From Actinomycetota bacterium (GTDB taxonomy: Bacteria > Actinomycetota > Acidimicrobiia > Acidimicrobiales > Ilumatobacteraceae): a stretch of 11,115 nt of DNA. Location of the stretch: contig WLKU01000029.1 of the NCBI GenBank assembly GCA_009701105.1, forward strand, positions 1-11,115, given 5' to 3'. Shown piece after piece: positions 1 through 7,102 of this stretch. The notes under the pieces are model-generated. The model worked only from the letters and a program-made list of their open reading frames with translations. It made no database searches and was not told where the DNA came from. The translations under genes and the position numbers were made by a program. How positions within the stretch are numbered: position 1 is the first letter of the stretch; every line of letters starts with the position of its first letter.

Positions 1-90
1 CCATTCGCAGGTATTTTGCAAAACTACATCGCAGTTGATGGTGAGCGATTGACGGCTCATCAGCCAATCGCTTGGCTCAGATCGCATTAG
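1..90 (+). CDS. C-terminal tail of an unidentified protein (partial)
   Basis: An open frame enters from the left edge in frame 1 and ends at a TAG at 88-90, giving 29 residues with codon use like the genes that follow. The tail ends in a pattern of the type 'VDGERLTAHQPIAWLRS'. That loosely recalls the last strands of a biotinyl/lipoyl-like barrel, where a G..V..GQP.A.L pattern is common, but the fragment is too short to decide. By position, just upstream of fabH, it could also belong to another fatty-acid gene such as fabD, though I see no FabD signature. It is probably cotranscribed with fabH. Function is left open. Confidence 0.45.
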   Translation, partial: PFAGILQNYIAVDGERLTAHQPIAWLRSH

Positions 91-101
91 AGTTATCTGC
101 A

Positions 102-1055
102 ATGCCACAAATTCCTTCGGGTGCACGCGGTGCAGTCATCACAGGTTGGGGTCGTGCCCTGCCGGACAAAATCGTCACCAACGATGATCTTTCGAAGACT
201 CTCGACACCAACGACGAATGGATTCGTGAGCGCACTGGCATCCATCAGCGTCACATCGGTGGAACCACCGCGGGTCTCTCGGTACAAAGCGCTCGATTGG
301 CAATGCAGATGGCAAGGGTTGACCCACTCGAAATAGACGCACTCGTTTTAGCAACAACCACCCCTGACCGTGCAGTCCCTGGCACCTCAGCGAGCGTGCA
401 GCACCAGCTTGGTCTCAAATGTGGTGCGTACGACATCAATGCGGCTTGCTCGGGCTTTGTGTATGCGCTTATAAACGCACATGGACTCATTGCAATGGGC
501 GCCAAAAAAGTACTGGTCATTGGCACCGACACTCTTTCCCGCGTTACCGATTGGACAGATCGTGGCACTGCAATTTTGTTTGCAGATGGTTCAGGCGCAT
601 GTGTGCTCGAAGCCGTTGACGGGCCCGGACAATTGCTCGCGTGGGATCTAGATGCTGATGGTTCAGCCGAAGATTTGCTCTACGCCGAAATTGGCGGCTT
701 CATCAAGATGGACGGTAAAGAGGTTTTCCGCAGAGCAGTTCGCATCATGGTCGACTCAGCACAGAAATCGATGGCCATCGCTGGGGTCACAGCCGACCAA
801 CTCGCACTCGTTGTCCCTCATCAAGCAAATACACGCATCATTTCTGCAGCATGCGATCGACTTGGAGTCTCGATGGAAAAGACATCCGTCGTCTTGCACG
901 AAACGGGAAATACATCTTCGGCATCGATTCCGCTTGCCCTCTTTGACGCAGCCGATAAAAACCGCCTCAAAAATGGTGATTTGGTTTTGCTCGTAGGATT
1001 CGGTGCAGGAATGACCGCAGCGAGTGCAATCTTGCGCTGGCAGGGTCAGCGTTAG
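102..1055 (+). CDS. fabH: beta-ketoacyl-ACP synthase III (FabH)
   Basis: KAS III starts type II fatty-acid synthesis in the cytoplasm by condensing an acyl-CoA primer with malonyl-ACP. The thiolase fold carries the expected Cys-His-Asn triad: Cys116 in 'NAACSGF', His240 in 'PHQANTRI' and Asn270 in 'HETGNTSS', counted from the ATG at 102. The C-terminal glycine-rich 'GFGAGMT' loop is present. At 317 residues the length is normal for the family. A TTG at 72 would add ten residues and overlap the preceding stop by 19 bases. I prefer the ATG at 102 because it lies 11 bases after that stop and just before the first beta strand, although its ribosome site is weak. It heads the fabH-fabG-acpP-fabF cluster, with fabG starting 13 bases after its stop. 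Primer chain length (acetyl, branched or longer acyl-CoA) cannot be read from this sequence. Confidence 0.95.
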   Translation: MPQIPSGARGAVITGWGRALPDKIVTNDDLSKTLDTNDEWIRERTGIHQRHIGGTTAGLSVQSARLAMQMARVDPLEIDALVLATTTPDRAVPGTSASVQHQLGLKCGAYDINAACSGFVYALINAHGLIAMGAKKVLVIGTDTLSRVTDWTDRGTAILFADGSGACVLEAVDGPGQLLAWDLDADGSAEDLLYAEIGGFIKMDGKEVFRRAVRIMVDSAQKSMAIAGVTADQLALVVPHQANTRIISAACDRLGVSMEKTSVVLHETGNTSSASIPLALFDAADKNRLKNGDLVLLVGFGAGMTAASAILRWQGQR

Positions 1056-1068
1056 AAAGCAGATCGAC

Positions 1069-1785
1069 ATGACTGAAACAACTTCACGAGTCGTACTCAT
1101 CACCGGTGGATCTAAAGGCATTGGTCTTGCGTGCGCACGCCATTTTGCCCTACTTGGCGATCGCGTCGCTGTTACTTACAACTCCTCGCCACCTGCGTCA
1201 GAGTTTTTTGCAGTCAAGTGCGACGTCACCGACACCGATCAAGTCAATGCAGCCTTCGATGCCGTCGAAGCTCACTTTGGTCCAGTTCAAGTTCTTGTCT
1301 CTAATGCAGGCATCACCAAAGACACATTGATCCTGCGCATGAGTGAAGATGATTTTGCAACTGTGCTCGACGCCAATCTCACTGCGGCATTTCGTGTTTG
1401 CAAGCGAGCAACGCAGGGCATGCTTCGTGCACGGTCTGGACGAATCATCTTGATTTCTAGCGTCGTCGGCATGCTCGGCTCGGCCGGACAAGCAAATTAT
1501 GCAGCATCCAAAGCAGGCCTAGTTGGTTTGGGACGATCCCTCGCTCGCGAACTTGGGTCGCGAAGCATCACCGTTAATGTCGTTGCTCCTGGGCCCGTAG
1601 ACACCGAAATGACGGCAGCACTCAACGAAAAACAGATGCAACAAATCACCGATGCCGTTCCACTTGGAAGAACCGCAACTGTCGACGAAATCGCAGCTGT
1701 TGTCACCTTTCTTGCAAGCCCTGCAGCCGCATACATCACCGGGGCAATAATCCCCGTCGATGGTGGACTTGGCATGGGTCACTAG
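1069..1785 (+). CDS. fabG: 3-oxoacyl-ACP reductase (FabG, MabA-like)
   Basis: A short-chain dehydrogenase/reductase of 238 residues that reduces 3-oxoacyl-ACP to 3-hydroxyacyl-ACP with NADPH. The Rossmann motif 'TGGSKGIG' is at residues 12-19 and the 'NAG' motif at 79-81. The catalytic tetrad is Asn103, Ser131, Tyr144 and Lys148 (the last two in 'YAASK'). The C-terminus 'ITGAIIPVDGGLGMGH' is typical of FabG. The segment after the second strand is short ('VAVTYNSSPPASEFFAVKCDVTD', residues 33-55), as in mycobacterial MabA/FabG1, which lacks the longer RN-type cofactor loop. The frame is open back to 1024, inside fabH, but the ATG at 1069 follows the fabH stop, has a purine-rich 'GAAAG' upstream and gives a standard N-terminus. 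It sits between fabH and acpP, so a role in the main elongation cycle is likely. Confidence 0.94.
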   Translation: MTETTSRVVLITGGSKGIGLACARHFALLGDRVAVTYNSSPPASEFFAVKCDVTDTDQVNAAFDAVEAHFGPVQVLVSNAGITKDTLILRMSEDDFATVLDANLTAAFRVCKRATQGMLRARSGRIILISSVVGMLGSAGQANYAASKAGLVGLGRSLARELGSRSITVNVVAPGPVDTEMTAALNEKQMQQITDAVPLGRTATVDEIAAVVTFLASPAAAYITGAIIPVDGGLGMGH

Positions 1786-1867
1786 GCACGAGGTCACAAG
1801 ATTTAGACAGCAAGTCAAACTTCTTTCGTAGTAACCTGTATTTTCACAAGTCCGATAACACATAGCC

Positions 1868-1872
1868 AGGAG
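1868..1872 (+). promoter_or_regulatory. strong ribosome binding site of acpP
   Basis: AGGAG lies 7 bases before the acpP ATG. It is the clearest Shine-Dalgarno site of the fab cluster; fabH and fabF have weak or no visible sites. High ACP translation is expected because ACP is needed in excess. The 94-base gap before acpP is the longest in the cluster and might hold an internal promoter, but no convincing -35/-10 pair was found there. Confidence 0.7.
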
Positions 1873-1879
1873 CAACAAC

Positions 1880-2119
1880 ATGGACCAGCAACTATTTGAC
1901 CGTTTCACAAAATGCGCAGTCGAGGTTCTCTCTGTCGACGCCTCAAAAATTGTTCTCACCGCACACTTCTCCGATGACCTCGATGCCGACTCACTCGACC
2001 TTGTTGAGTTGGTCATGGCGCTTGAAGAAGAATTCGGTATTGAAGTACCAGAATCCGATCTCGAAGGTGTCGACACAATCGGCAAGGCCTTCGATCTCGT
2101 CACCTCCAAAGTCAAGTAA
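1880..2119 (+). CDS. acpP: acyl carrier protein
   Basis: A small acidic protein of 79 residues that carries the growing fatty acyl chain on a 4'-phosphopantetheine arm. The attachment serine is Ser38 in 'DADSLDLVEL', followed by the classic acidic helix II segment 'ALEEEFGIEVPESD'. The length matches bacterial AcpP. The ATG at 1880 follows a strong AGGAG. It lies between fabG (94 bases upstream) and fabF (21 bases downstream), the usual place for the fatty-acid ACP, which argues against a polyketide or peptide-synthetase carrier. A short hairpin follows its stop codon. Confidence 0.95.
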   Translation: MDQQLFDRFTKCAVEVLSVDASKIVLTAHFSDDLDADSLDLVELVMALEEEFGIEVPESDLEGVDTIGKAFDLVTSKVK

Positions 2120-2132
2120 GCGCTTCGAGCGC
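2120..2132 (+). other. small perfect hairpin between acpP and fabF
   Basis: The 13 bases GCGCTTCGAGCGC start directly after the acpP stop codon and form a perfect 5-bp stem with a TCG loop. No T-run follows, so it is not a standard intrinsic terminator. It ends 8 bases before the fabF ATG. It might slow ribosomes, mark an RNA processing point or protect the acpP message; that role is inference only. Confidence 0.4.
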
Positions 2133-2140
2133 ATTCAATC

Positions 2141-3328
2141 ATGCAGGGTGCCGGCCATCGCGTAGCCATTACTGGATATGGGGTTGTTGCTCCCTGCGGT
2201 ATTGGTAAGGAACTTTTTTGGCAGGGACTTCTAGGCCCAGGCTTTACCGGTGCCAACTCAATTGAGTTCAAAGAATGGGATCCGTCTCCGTATTTTGAAA
2301 ACTCCAAAGAATCTCGCCGCGCAGACCGTTGCGAGCAGTTTGCTTTAGCAGCAGCTGGCGAAGCAATGGCGCAAGCCGGCGAACTCCCCTACAACCGCGA
2401 GCGCATCGGCACAATTTTGGGAACTGGCATTGGCGGGTTGCGCACACTTGAAGGTCAAGTAGAAGTGCGCATGGAAAAAGGTGAGCGACGAGTTTCCCCA
2501 TTTCTTGTTCCGATGATGATGTCCAATGCATCTGGCGCAGCGATTTCGATGCGTTATGGCCTTCAGGGTCCAACCGAAACGGTTTGCACAGCGTGTGCCG
2601 CATCTACGCATGCCATCGGCAATGCTGCTCGCCTCATTGCGTGGGGCCGTTGCGATGCGGTGGTCACTGGAGGCACCGAGTCGGCTGCAACGGTTACTGC
2701 ACTTGCAGGATTTACCAACATGACTGCACTCTCGTCATCATTTGTCACGAAGCCATTCGACGAAACGCGCGATGGTTTTATTCAGGGCGAAGGCGCAGCG
2801 ATATTTGTGCTCGAGCGACTAGATCTCGCGCTTGCGCGTGGCGCAACAATACTTGGCGAGATAGTTGGTGCAGCAAGCAACGCCGATGCGTATCACATCA
2901 CAGCGCCGTCGCCTGGTGGTGTTGGCGCAACACGATGCATGCAATTGGCACTCGAAGATGCAGGGCTAGAGCCAGGCGATATCAAGCAGATCAACGCTCA
3001 CGGTACGAGCACTCCGCTCAACGACAAGGCTGAGTCGCAAGCAATCGCTGCAGTATTTGGCAACGATGGTCCTCCGGTTGTCTCCATAAAAGGCGTAACT
3101 GGTCACCCACTCGGCGCTGCTGGCGCACTCGAATTAGCAGCAGTGATGTTGTCGTTTGAGAAGAAACTGATTCCACCAACTCGCGGTACAACCGTTGTGG
3201 ATCCCGAGATGTCAATCGATGTTGTTCTAGGAGAGCCACGACCATGGCAACCTGGCCCAACGATCTCGAACAACTTCGGATTCGGTGGACACAACGGTTC
3301 AGTTATTGTCTCACCATACGCTCGCTAG
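2141..3328 (+). CDS. fabF: beta-ketoacyl-ACP synthase II (FabF)
   Basis: An elongating ketosynthase of 395 residues that condenses acyl-ACP with malonyl-ACP. The Cys-His-His set is visible: Cys152 in 'VCTACAASTHAIG', His288 in 'NAHGTSTP' and His322 in 'GHPLGAAG'. The conserved Lys317 is in 'SIKGVTGH' and the 'NNFGFGGHN' signature is near the C-terminus (378-385). The length is slightly under the usual 410 or so residues. The ATG at 2141 gives a normal start ('HRVAITGYGVVAPCG'), but no clear Shine-Dalgarno precedes it, so translation may depend on acpP. It is the last gene of the cluster, and its final 26 bases overlap the 3' end of the convergent sulfotransferase-like gene. Transcripts reading past the stop would therefore be antisense to that gene. 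Confidence 0.95.
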   Translation: MQGAGHRVAITGYGVVAPCGIGKELFWQGLLGPGFTGANSIEFKEWDPSPYFENSKESRRADRCEQFALAAAGEAMAQAGELPYNRERIGTILGTGIGGLRTLEGQVEVRMEKGERRVSPFLVPMMMSNASGAAISMRYGLQGPTETVCTACAASTHAIGNAARLIAWGRCDAVVTGGTESAATVTALAGFTNMTALSSSFVTKPFDETRDGFIQGEGAAIFVLERLDLALARGATILGEIVGAASNADAYHITAPSPGGVGATRCMQLALEDAGLEPGDIKQINAHGTSTPLNDKAESQAIAAVFGNDGPPVVSIKGVTGHPLGAAGALELAAVMLSFEKKLIPPTRGTTVVDPEMSIDVVLGEPRPWQPGPTISNNFGFGGHNGSVIVSPYAR

Positions 3329-4154
3329 CATCGTCATTTAAATCCAAGTGAGTAAAAGACTCTTCAAAATTGGCAATCTGTACGACTGCAGAACTTTGCC
3401 CATCCTCAAGTTCCTGAGAAAACTGAAAAGTCTTCAAATCGATTTTGAAATCCGGAAAATTATGCCGATTGAATTCAAGCAACAAATTTGAAACATTGAC
3501 ATTGGGTCCAACATTCAACCGCTCGATGGGGCTCGTACCTATCACTATTCTTCCCAATTCCTCTCCAAGCAACGTTTCACACATATCAATCAGGAACACG
3601 TCTGTGAGTTTGGAATACTGAATTAGCGATGAATCACACCAATTGGCATTCGAAGCGATTCCATCAAAGTAGTCATAAAAGTCCTGAGCACCACGCTTGA
3701 ATCCTTCAGCAAGTTCATGAAAATCTTGCGTGAGACCGGATCGCAATAGTTGTGCGTATGTTGATCGAGCGATTTCATCGGGCGACCGAAAAGCAGCGAC
3801 AAGTTTCCAATGATGTCGTTTATCACAAGACTCCAGTAGCGATTTCCAGTCCGCTGATCGAAGTTTTGAGAACTCTTCACTCGATATCAAAAGTGTTCCG
3901 CAATTATTGTCTTGCGCTTCGTTCAACCAATCTTTTAAGATTGAATTACAGCTTCTGACTTCATTTGGATACCCAATCAAATTCATATTTCGGTGCTGAC
4001 ATGCCCAAGCCAGCACGTGTTGCGCTTTGGAATCGATTGCATATTTCGGATAATAGATTCCGTACTCAATCAATTTCTCACGATTCCCATCGAGTAGTTC
4101 TTGAAGAGACGTCGTAGCAGTTCGATGTGGACCGATGTGACAGACTATTTCCAT
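3303..4154 (-). CDS. P-loop sulfotransferase-family protein
   Basis: A 283-residue protein that probably transfers a sulfuryl group from PAPS to an unknown acceptor. The N-terminal 'HIGPHRTATTSLQ' (residues 6-18) is the 5'-phosphosulfate-binding loop in the form common in bacterial sulfotransferases (HIG.HKTGTTS.Q). Arg123 and Ser131 in 'AFRSPDEIARSTYAQLL' keep the 8-residue spacing of the 3'-phosphate-binding Arg/Ser pair. 'ISSEEF' (90-95) is another recurrent family segment. Thr13-type glycine positions differ: the usual Gly of KTGTTS is Ala13, and the usual Lys is Arg11. No signal peptide or membrane segment is seen. The ATG at 4154 is preferred over the adjacent GTG at 4157. Its GC content is lower than its neighbours (20/60 and 26/60 GC in two sampled 60-base rows, against 33/60 in a fabF row). 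The acceptor could be a sugar, lipid or glycan; the context does not tell. Confidence 0.8.
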   Translation of the reverse strand: MEIVCHIGPHRTATTSLQELLDGNREKLIEYGIYYPKYAIDSKAQHVLAWACQHRNMNLIGYPNEVRSCNSILKDWLNEAQDNNCGTLLISSEEFSKLRSADWKSLLESCDKRHHWKLVAAFRSPDEIARSTYAQLLRSGLTQDFHELAEGFKRGAQDFYDYFDGIASNANWCDSSLIQYSKLTDVFLIDMCETLLGEELGRIVIGTSPIERLNVGPNVNVSNLLLEFNRHNFPDFKIDLKTFQFSQELEDGQSSAVVQIANFEESFTHLDLNDDASERMVRQ

Positions 4155-4157
4155 CAC

Positions 4158-4169
4158 GGTAAAATTACC
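4158..4169. repeat. 12-base inverted repeat at the start of the sulfotransferase gene
   Basis: GGTAAAATTACC is an inverted repeat with 5-base arms and a 2-base centre, 3 bases from the ATG of the minus-strand gene and directly against the alternative GTG. A 2-base loop is too small for a good RNA hairpin, so an operator-like protein site is the more natural reading. It may equally be chance in AT-rich DNA. Confidence 0.25.
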
Positions 4170-4182
4170 CTATGTGGCACTA

Positions 4183-4210
4183 ATAGTACAGATATGGTTG
4201 TCCCACGCAA
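4183..4210 (-). promoter_or_regulatory. weak promoter candidate for the sulfotransferase gene
   Basis: On the minus strand TTGCGT (4210-4205) and TACTAT (4188-4183) are 16 bases apart, matching 3 of 6 and 4 of 6 consensus positions. They lie in the roughly 105-base gap after fabZ, the longest gap on this strand, where a separate promoter would be expected. The match is poor. No hairpin with a T-run for ending the upstream operon was found in this gap. Confidence 0.2.
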
Positions 4211-4259
4211 GGTTCACCTAACACAGACTGAACGAAGCCAGCCATCATTCTTTACTTGT

Positions 4260-4688
4260 CTAGGCGTCAACTACCACAAAGAGTAATTCGCATTCACACG
4301 CAATCTCACCGTTGACGCGAGCGACTCCAGCACCTTTGCCGGCACGGGCCGACATACGACTGATAGTCGCAGAAAGTTCCAACGTGTCGCCGGGACCAAC
4401 TTGCCGTCTAAACCTCGCACCGTCTAAACCACCAAAAAGTGGAAGCTTGCCCACAAACTTTGGATCACTCACGATTGCCAACGCGCCCGTTTGGGCAATC
4501 GCCTCGCACATCAAAACGCCCGGCAATGTTGGTCGACCAGGAAAGTGTCCCTCAAAGAACGTTTCGTTTCCAGTGAGTCTCCAAATTGCTGATGCAGAAA
4601 TACCGGGTGTCAGTTCGGTGATCGCATCAACAAACAAAAATGGGGCTCGATGAGGCAACAACGAACTCGGTGAAGGAAAGTTAGTCAT
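4260..4688 (-). CDS. fabZ: 3-hydroxyacyl-ACP dehydratase (FabZ)
   Basis: A hot-dog fold dehydratase of 142 residues that removes water from 3-hydroxyacyl-ACP to give trans-2-enoyl-ACP. The 'LPHRAPFLFVD' motif is at residues 11-21. The catalytic pair is His48 in 'EGHFPGRPTLPG' and Glu62 in 'MCEAIAQTG'. Its length is typical of FabZ. A TTG two codons upstream (4694) is possible, but the ATG at 4688 is preferred; it lies 10 bases after the bcp stop with GAAGAAG some way upstream. It is the last gene of the trp-bcp run and not part of the plus-strand fab cluster that it complements. The product supplies the dehydration step missing between FabG and the next condensation by FabF. FabA-like isomerase activity is not expected from the motif set. 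Confidence 0.93.
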   Translation of the reverse strand: MTNFPSPSSLLPHRAPFLFVDAITELTPGISASAIWRLTGNETFFEGHFPGRPTLPGVLMCEAIAQTGALAIVSDPKFVGKLPLFGGLDGARFRRQVGPGDTLELSATISRMSARAGKGAGVARVNGEIACECELLFVVVDA

Positions 4689-4698
4689 AATCAATTCA

Positions 4699-5151
4699 CT
4701 ACTTCTTCAGCGACTCGAGCAATCGAAGCGGAGTGTCCTTAGGCGAGATCTTGTACCACGCATGAACGATTTCACCTTTGCCATTGATCAAGAATGCTGA
4801 ACGCTCAATTCCCATGTACTCACGACCGTACATTGATTTCTTCTTCCAGACCTTGTATTTCTTTGCAACCGCGTTGGTGTCGTCAGATAAAAGCGTGAAA
4901 CCAAGCGAGAATTTCTCATCAAACTTCAACAATTTGGCAGGTTTGTCTGGGCTGATTCCCACGATCACAGTTTTACCAATCTGGTCTGCGATATCGCGCA
5001 ATCCGCATGATTGCTGTGTGCATCCCGGCGTATCGGCCTTTGGATAGAAATATACGAGCACGGTTCGCTTCGACAATTTCTTCAGCGAAAACTTCTTTTC
5101 ATGCTGATCCAACAGTTCAATCTCAGGCGCCAGCGATCCTTCTTTTAGCAT
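4699..5151 (-). CDS. bcp: thioredoxin-dependent thiol peroxidase (BCP/PrxQ type peroxiredoxin)
   Basis: A 150-residue peroxiredoxin that reduces hydrogen peroxide and organic or lipid hydroperoxides in the cytoplasm and is recycled by thioredoxin. The thioredoxin-fold core 'VLVYFYPKADTPGCTQQSC' (residues 31-49) has the peroxidatic Cys44 in the PxxxTxxC context. The resolving Cys49 is five residues later, the spacing of atypical two-cysteine PrxQ enzymes. Length is normal for the family. Its ATG overlaps the trpA stop by 7 bases (ATGCTAA), so translation is probably coupled. It sits between trpA and fabZ, with no known direct link to tryptophan synthesis. Lysine-rich stretches occur near the N- and C-termini. 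Confidence 0.93.
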   Translation of the reverse strand: MLKEGSLAPEIELLDQHEKKFSLKKLSKRTVLVYFYPKADTPGCTQQSCGLRDIADQIGKTVIVGISPDKPAKLLKFDEKFSLGFTLLSDDTNAVAKKYKVWKKKSMYGREYMGIERSAFLINGKGEIVHAWYKISPKDTPLRLLESLKK

Positions 5152-5927
5152 TGGTCTACCGCTTTTCGAACCTCTGCTATGTAGTCACCTACTGCATCGG
5201 CATCATCTTCGATCAGGCGCCGCATAACCGAAGCCCCCTGTACAACTCCATCGGCAATCGTGCAAGCCTCTGCTGCTTGTTGTGCGTTGGAAACACCAAC
5301 ACCGATCAGCACTGGCACATCCGTAATGGCCTTCAACCGCTTTGCCAGAGTAAGAGCGCTTGATGCGAGCGTGTCTCGCTCTCCTGTCACACCCAACAAC
5401 CCAACTGCATAAACAAACCCCTTGCAGCGATCAATAATTCGCGGCAAACGCTCATCGGGTGCAGTTGGCGCAGCGAGCATTACCGTCTCAACACCACTCG
5501 TGTCGGCTGCAGCGCACCACAAACCAGACTCTTCGAGTGGCAAATCAGGAACAATCGCTGCACACACACCGGCTTCACGTAAAGAATTCGCAAAACGTTC
5601 GTTCCCCGCATGATGCACCGTGTTGTAATAACACATCACCGCAAGCGGAATCCCAACATCGACTGAGCGCAGTTCGTGCAAAATGGAAATAGGTGTAGCG
5701 CCGTTGCGCAGCGCCATCTCGGAGGCGTGCTGAATTGTTGGTCCATCCATGACGGGATCAGAAAATGGAATACCAATTTCGATCGCATCTGCACCGTTTG
5801 CAGCAGCAGCACGGATGGCATCAGTCCAACCTTTGAATCCGCCAGTTATATAAGGAACGACAAGTTTGTGACCTTCGCTTCGCTTCTTGCGTAAATACGT
5901 TTCAAGAATGCCGATATCTGTCGACAT
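5145..5927 (-). CDS. trpA: tryptophan synthase alpha chain
   Basis: A TIM-barrel subunit of 260 residues that splits indole-3-glycerol phosphate into indole and glyceraldehyde 3-phosphate and channels indole to TrpB in the alpha2beta2 complex. The catalytic acids are Glu50 in 'ADAIEIGIPFSDP' and Asp61 in 'MDGPTIQ', equivalent to Glu49 and Asp60 of the Salmonella enzyme. 'PYITGG' near residue 25 and the phosphate-binding 'GVGVS' segment are present. The ATG at 5927 shares one base with the trpB stop (TGATG), the classic coupled arrangement; a TTG one codon earlier is less likely. The 3' end overlaps bcp by 7 bases. Confidence 0.96.
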   Translation of the reverse strand: MSTDIGILETYLRKKRSEGHKLVVPYITGGFKGWTDAIRAAAANGADAIEIGIPFSDPVMDGPTIQHASEMALRNGATPISILHELRSVDVGIPLAVMCYYNTVHHAGNERFANSLREAGVCAAIVPDLPLEESGLWCAAADTSGVETVMLAAPTAPDERLPRIIDRCKGFVYAVGLLGVTGERDTLASSALTLAKRLKAITDVPVLIGVGVSNAQQAAEACTIADGVVQGASVMRRLIEDDADAVGDYIAEVRKAVDQC

Positions 5928-7090
5928 CAAATTTGTCCGTCCAAAATCTCCATCATCTGAGCGACGTCTTTGTCACCACGACCAGACAAGTTCATCAGAA
6001 TGGTTTGACCTTGCATCTTTGGCGCTTCACGGATAATCCAGGCCATTGGGTGAGCACACTCAAGAGCCGGAATGATTCCTTCGCTACGCGACATCACTTG
6101 AAACGCGCTAATTACTTCCGCATCATTCACGCATGGATACTCTGCACGACCGATCGATGCAAGATACGAATGTTCCGGGCCAACGCCTGGATAGTCGAGG
6201 CCAGCAGAAATCGACTGAGCCTCTTGTACCTGACCATGTTCGTCTTGCATCAAGTAACTACGCATTCCGTGCACTACGCCCGGCATTCCCTTGCCCACTG
6301 CTGCACCACCAGCAGGCTCTACACCAATCAGACGAGCTTTCGTGTCGACAAAGCCTGAGAAAATTCCAATCGCATTAGATCCACCGCCAACAGCCGCCAC
6401 AACAACGTCAGGATCTTTGCCACCAAGTAGCGAGTGGCACTGCTCGCTTGCTTCTTTGCCGATCACGCTCTGGAATGTGCGCACCATCCATGGATATGGA
6501 TGCGGACCCATTACTGAACCAATTGCGTAATACGTGTCTTCCACTGTTGCCACCCAGTCACGCATTGCTTCATTAACCGCATCTTTGAGCGTGCGACTAC
6601 CCGATACGGCAGGCACCACTTCTGCACCCAGCAACTTCATGCGAAAGACATTCAACGCTTGTCGTTGCACATCGACCTCGCCCATGTACACCTTGCAGCT
6701 CAAGCCAAGCAAAGCAGCAGCAGTTGCAGAGGCAACACCGTGCTGACCGGCTCCAGTCTCGGCCACAATGTGCTTCTTGCCCATACGTTTTGCCAGCAGC
6801 ACCTGGCCGAGCACGCTATTGATCTTGTGTGAACCTGTGTGATTCAAGTCTTCGCGCTTGAGCAGCAAACGAATGCCCAGTTGCTTACCAAGGTTGTGAC
6901 ACTCAGTCAAAATAGATGGACGTCCTGCATAGTCTCGCAAGAGATCATCCAGCTCTTTTCGAAATGACGGATCGGCCCATGCATCACGAAATGCCACTTC
7001 CAACTCCTGGCAAGCAGGGACGAGTGTCTCGGGAACGAAACGCCCACCAAACTCACCAAAGCGACCATCGAGACTTGGATCCTGAAGCAT
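5927..7090 (-). CDS. trpB: tryptophan synthase beta chain
   Basis: A PLP enzyme of 387 residues that joins indole and L-serine to make tryptophan. The Schiff-base lysine is Lys89 in 'HTGSHKINS'. The catalytic Glu111 is in 'AETGAGQHG', and the PLP phosphate loop 'GGGSNAIG' is at 235-242. These correspond to Lys87 and Glu109 of E. coli TrpB. '[15 protein letters not shown]' at the N-terminus is the standard TrpB1 opening, so this is the alpha-dependent form and not TrpB2. A GTG at 7093 is adjacent to the ATG at 7090; either could be used, and no well-spaced Shine-Dalgarno decides it. The trpF stop is 12 bases upstream and trpA follows by a 1-base overlap. Confidence 0.96.
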   Translation of the reverse strand: MLQDPSLDGRFGEFGGRFVPETLVPACQELEVAFRDAWADPSFRKELDDLLRDYAGRPSILTECHNLGKQLGIRLLLKREDLNHTGSHKINSVLGQVLLAKRMGKKHIVAETGAGQHGVASATAAALLGLSCKVYMGEVDVQRQALNVFRMKLLGAEVVPAVSGSRTLKDAVNEAMRDWVATVEDTYYAIGSVMGPHPYPWMVRTFQSVIGKEASEQCHSLLGGKDPDVVVAAVGGGSNAIGIFSGFVDTKARLIGVEPAGGAAVGKGMPGVVHGMRSYLMQDEHGQVQEAQSISAGLDYPGVGPEHSYLASIGRAEYPCVNDAEVISAFQVMSRSEGIIPALECAHPMAWIIREAPKMQGQTILMNLSGRGDKDVAQMMEILDGQI

Positions 7091-7102
7091 CACCCAAATC
7101 TA

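Noticed and set aside
1786..1879. Possible promoter before acpP (TAGACA at 1804-1809 resembles a -35 box)
   Set aside because: No acceptable -10 hexamer is found at 16-18 bases; the nearest option is at 19 bases and weak.
1519..2307. A 262-codon open frame on the minus strand across fabG, acpP and fabF
   Set aside because: It is antisense to three well-identified genes, its translation resembles no known family and is rich in Ser, Thr and Arg, and it has the composition of a shadow frame.
2584..3033. A 149-codon plus-strand frame inside fabF
   Set aside because: It is an out-of-frame reading of fabF, with many Cys, Trp, His and Arg residues and no plausible domain.
4212..4233. GTTCA/TGAAC inverted repeat after fabZ as a terminator
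   Set aside because: Five-base arms, a 12-base loop and no T-run on the minus strand do not make an intrinsic terminator.
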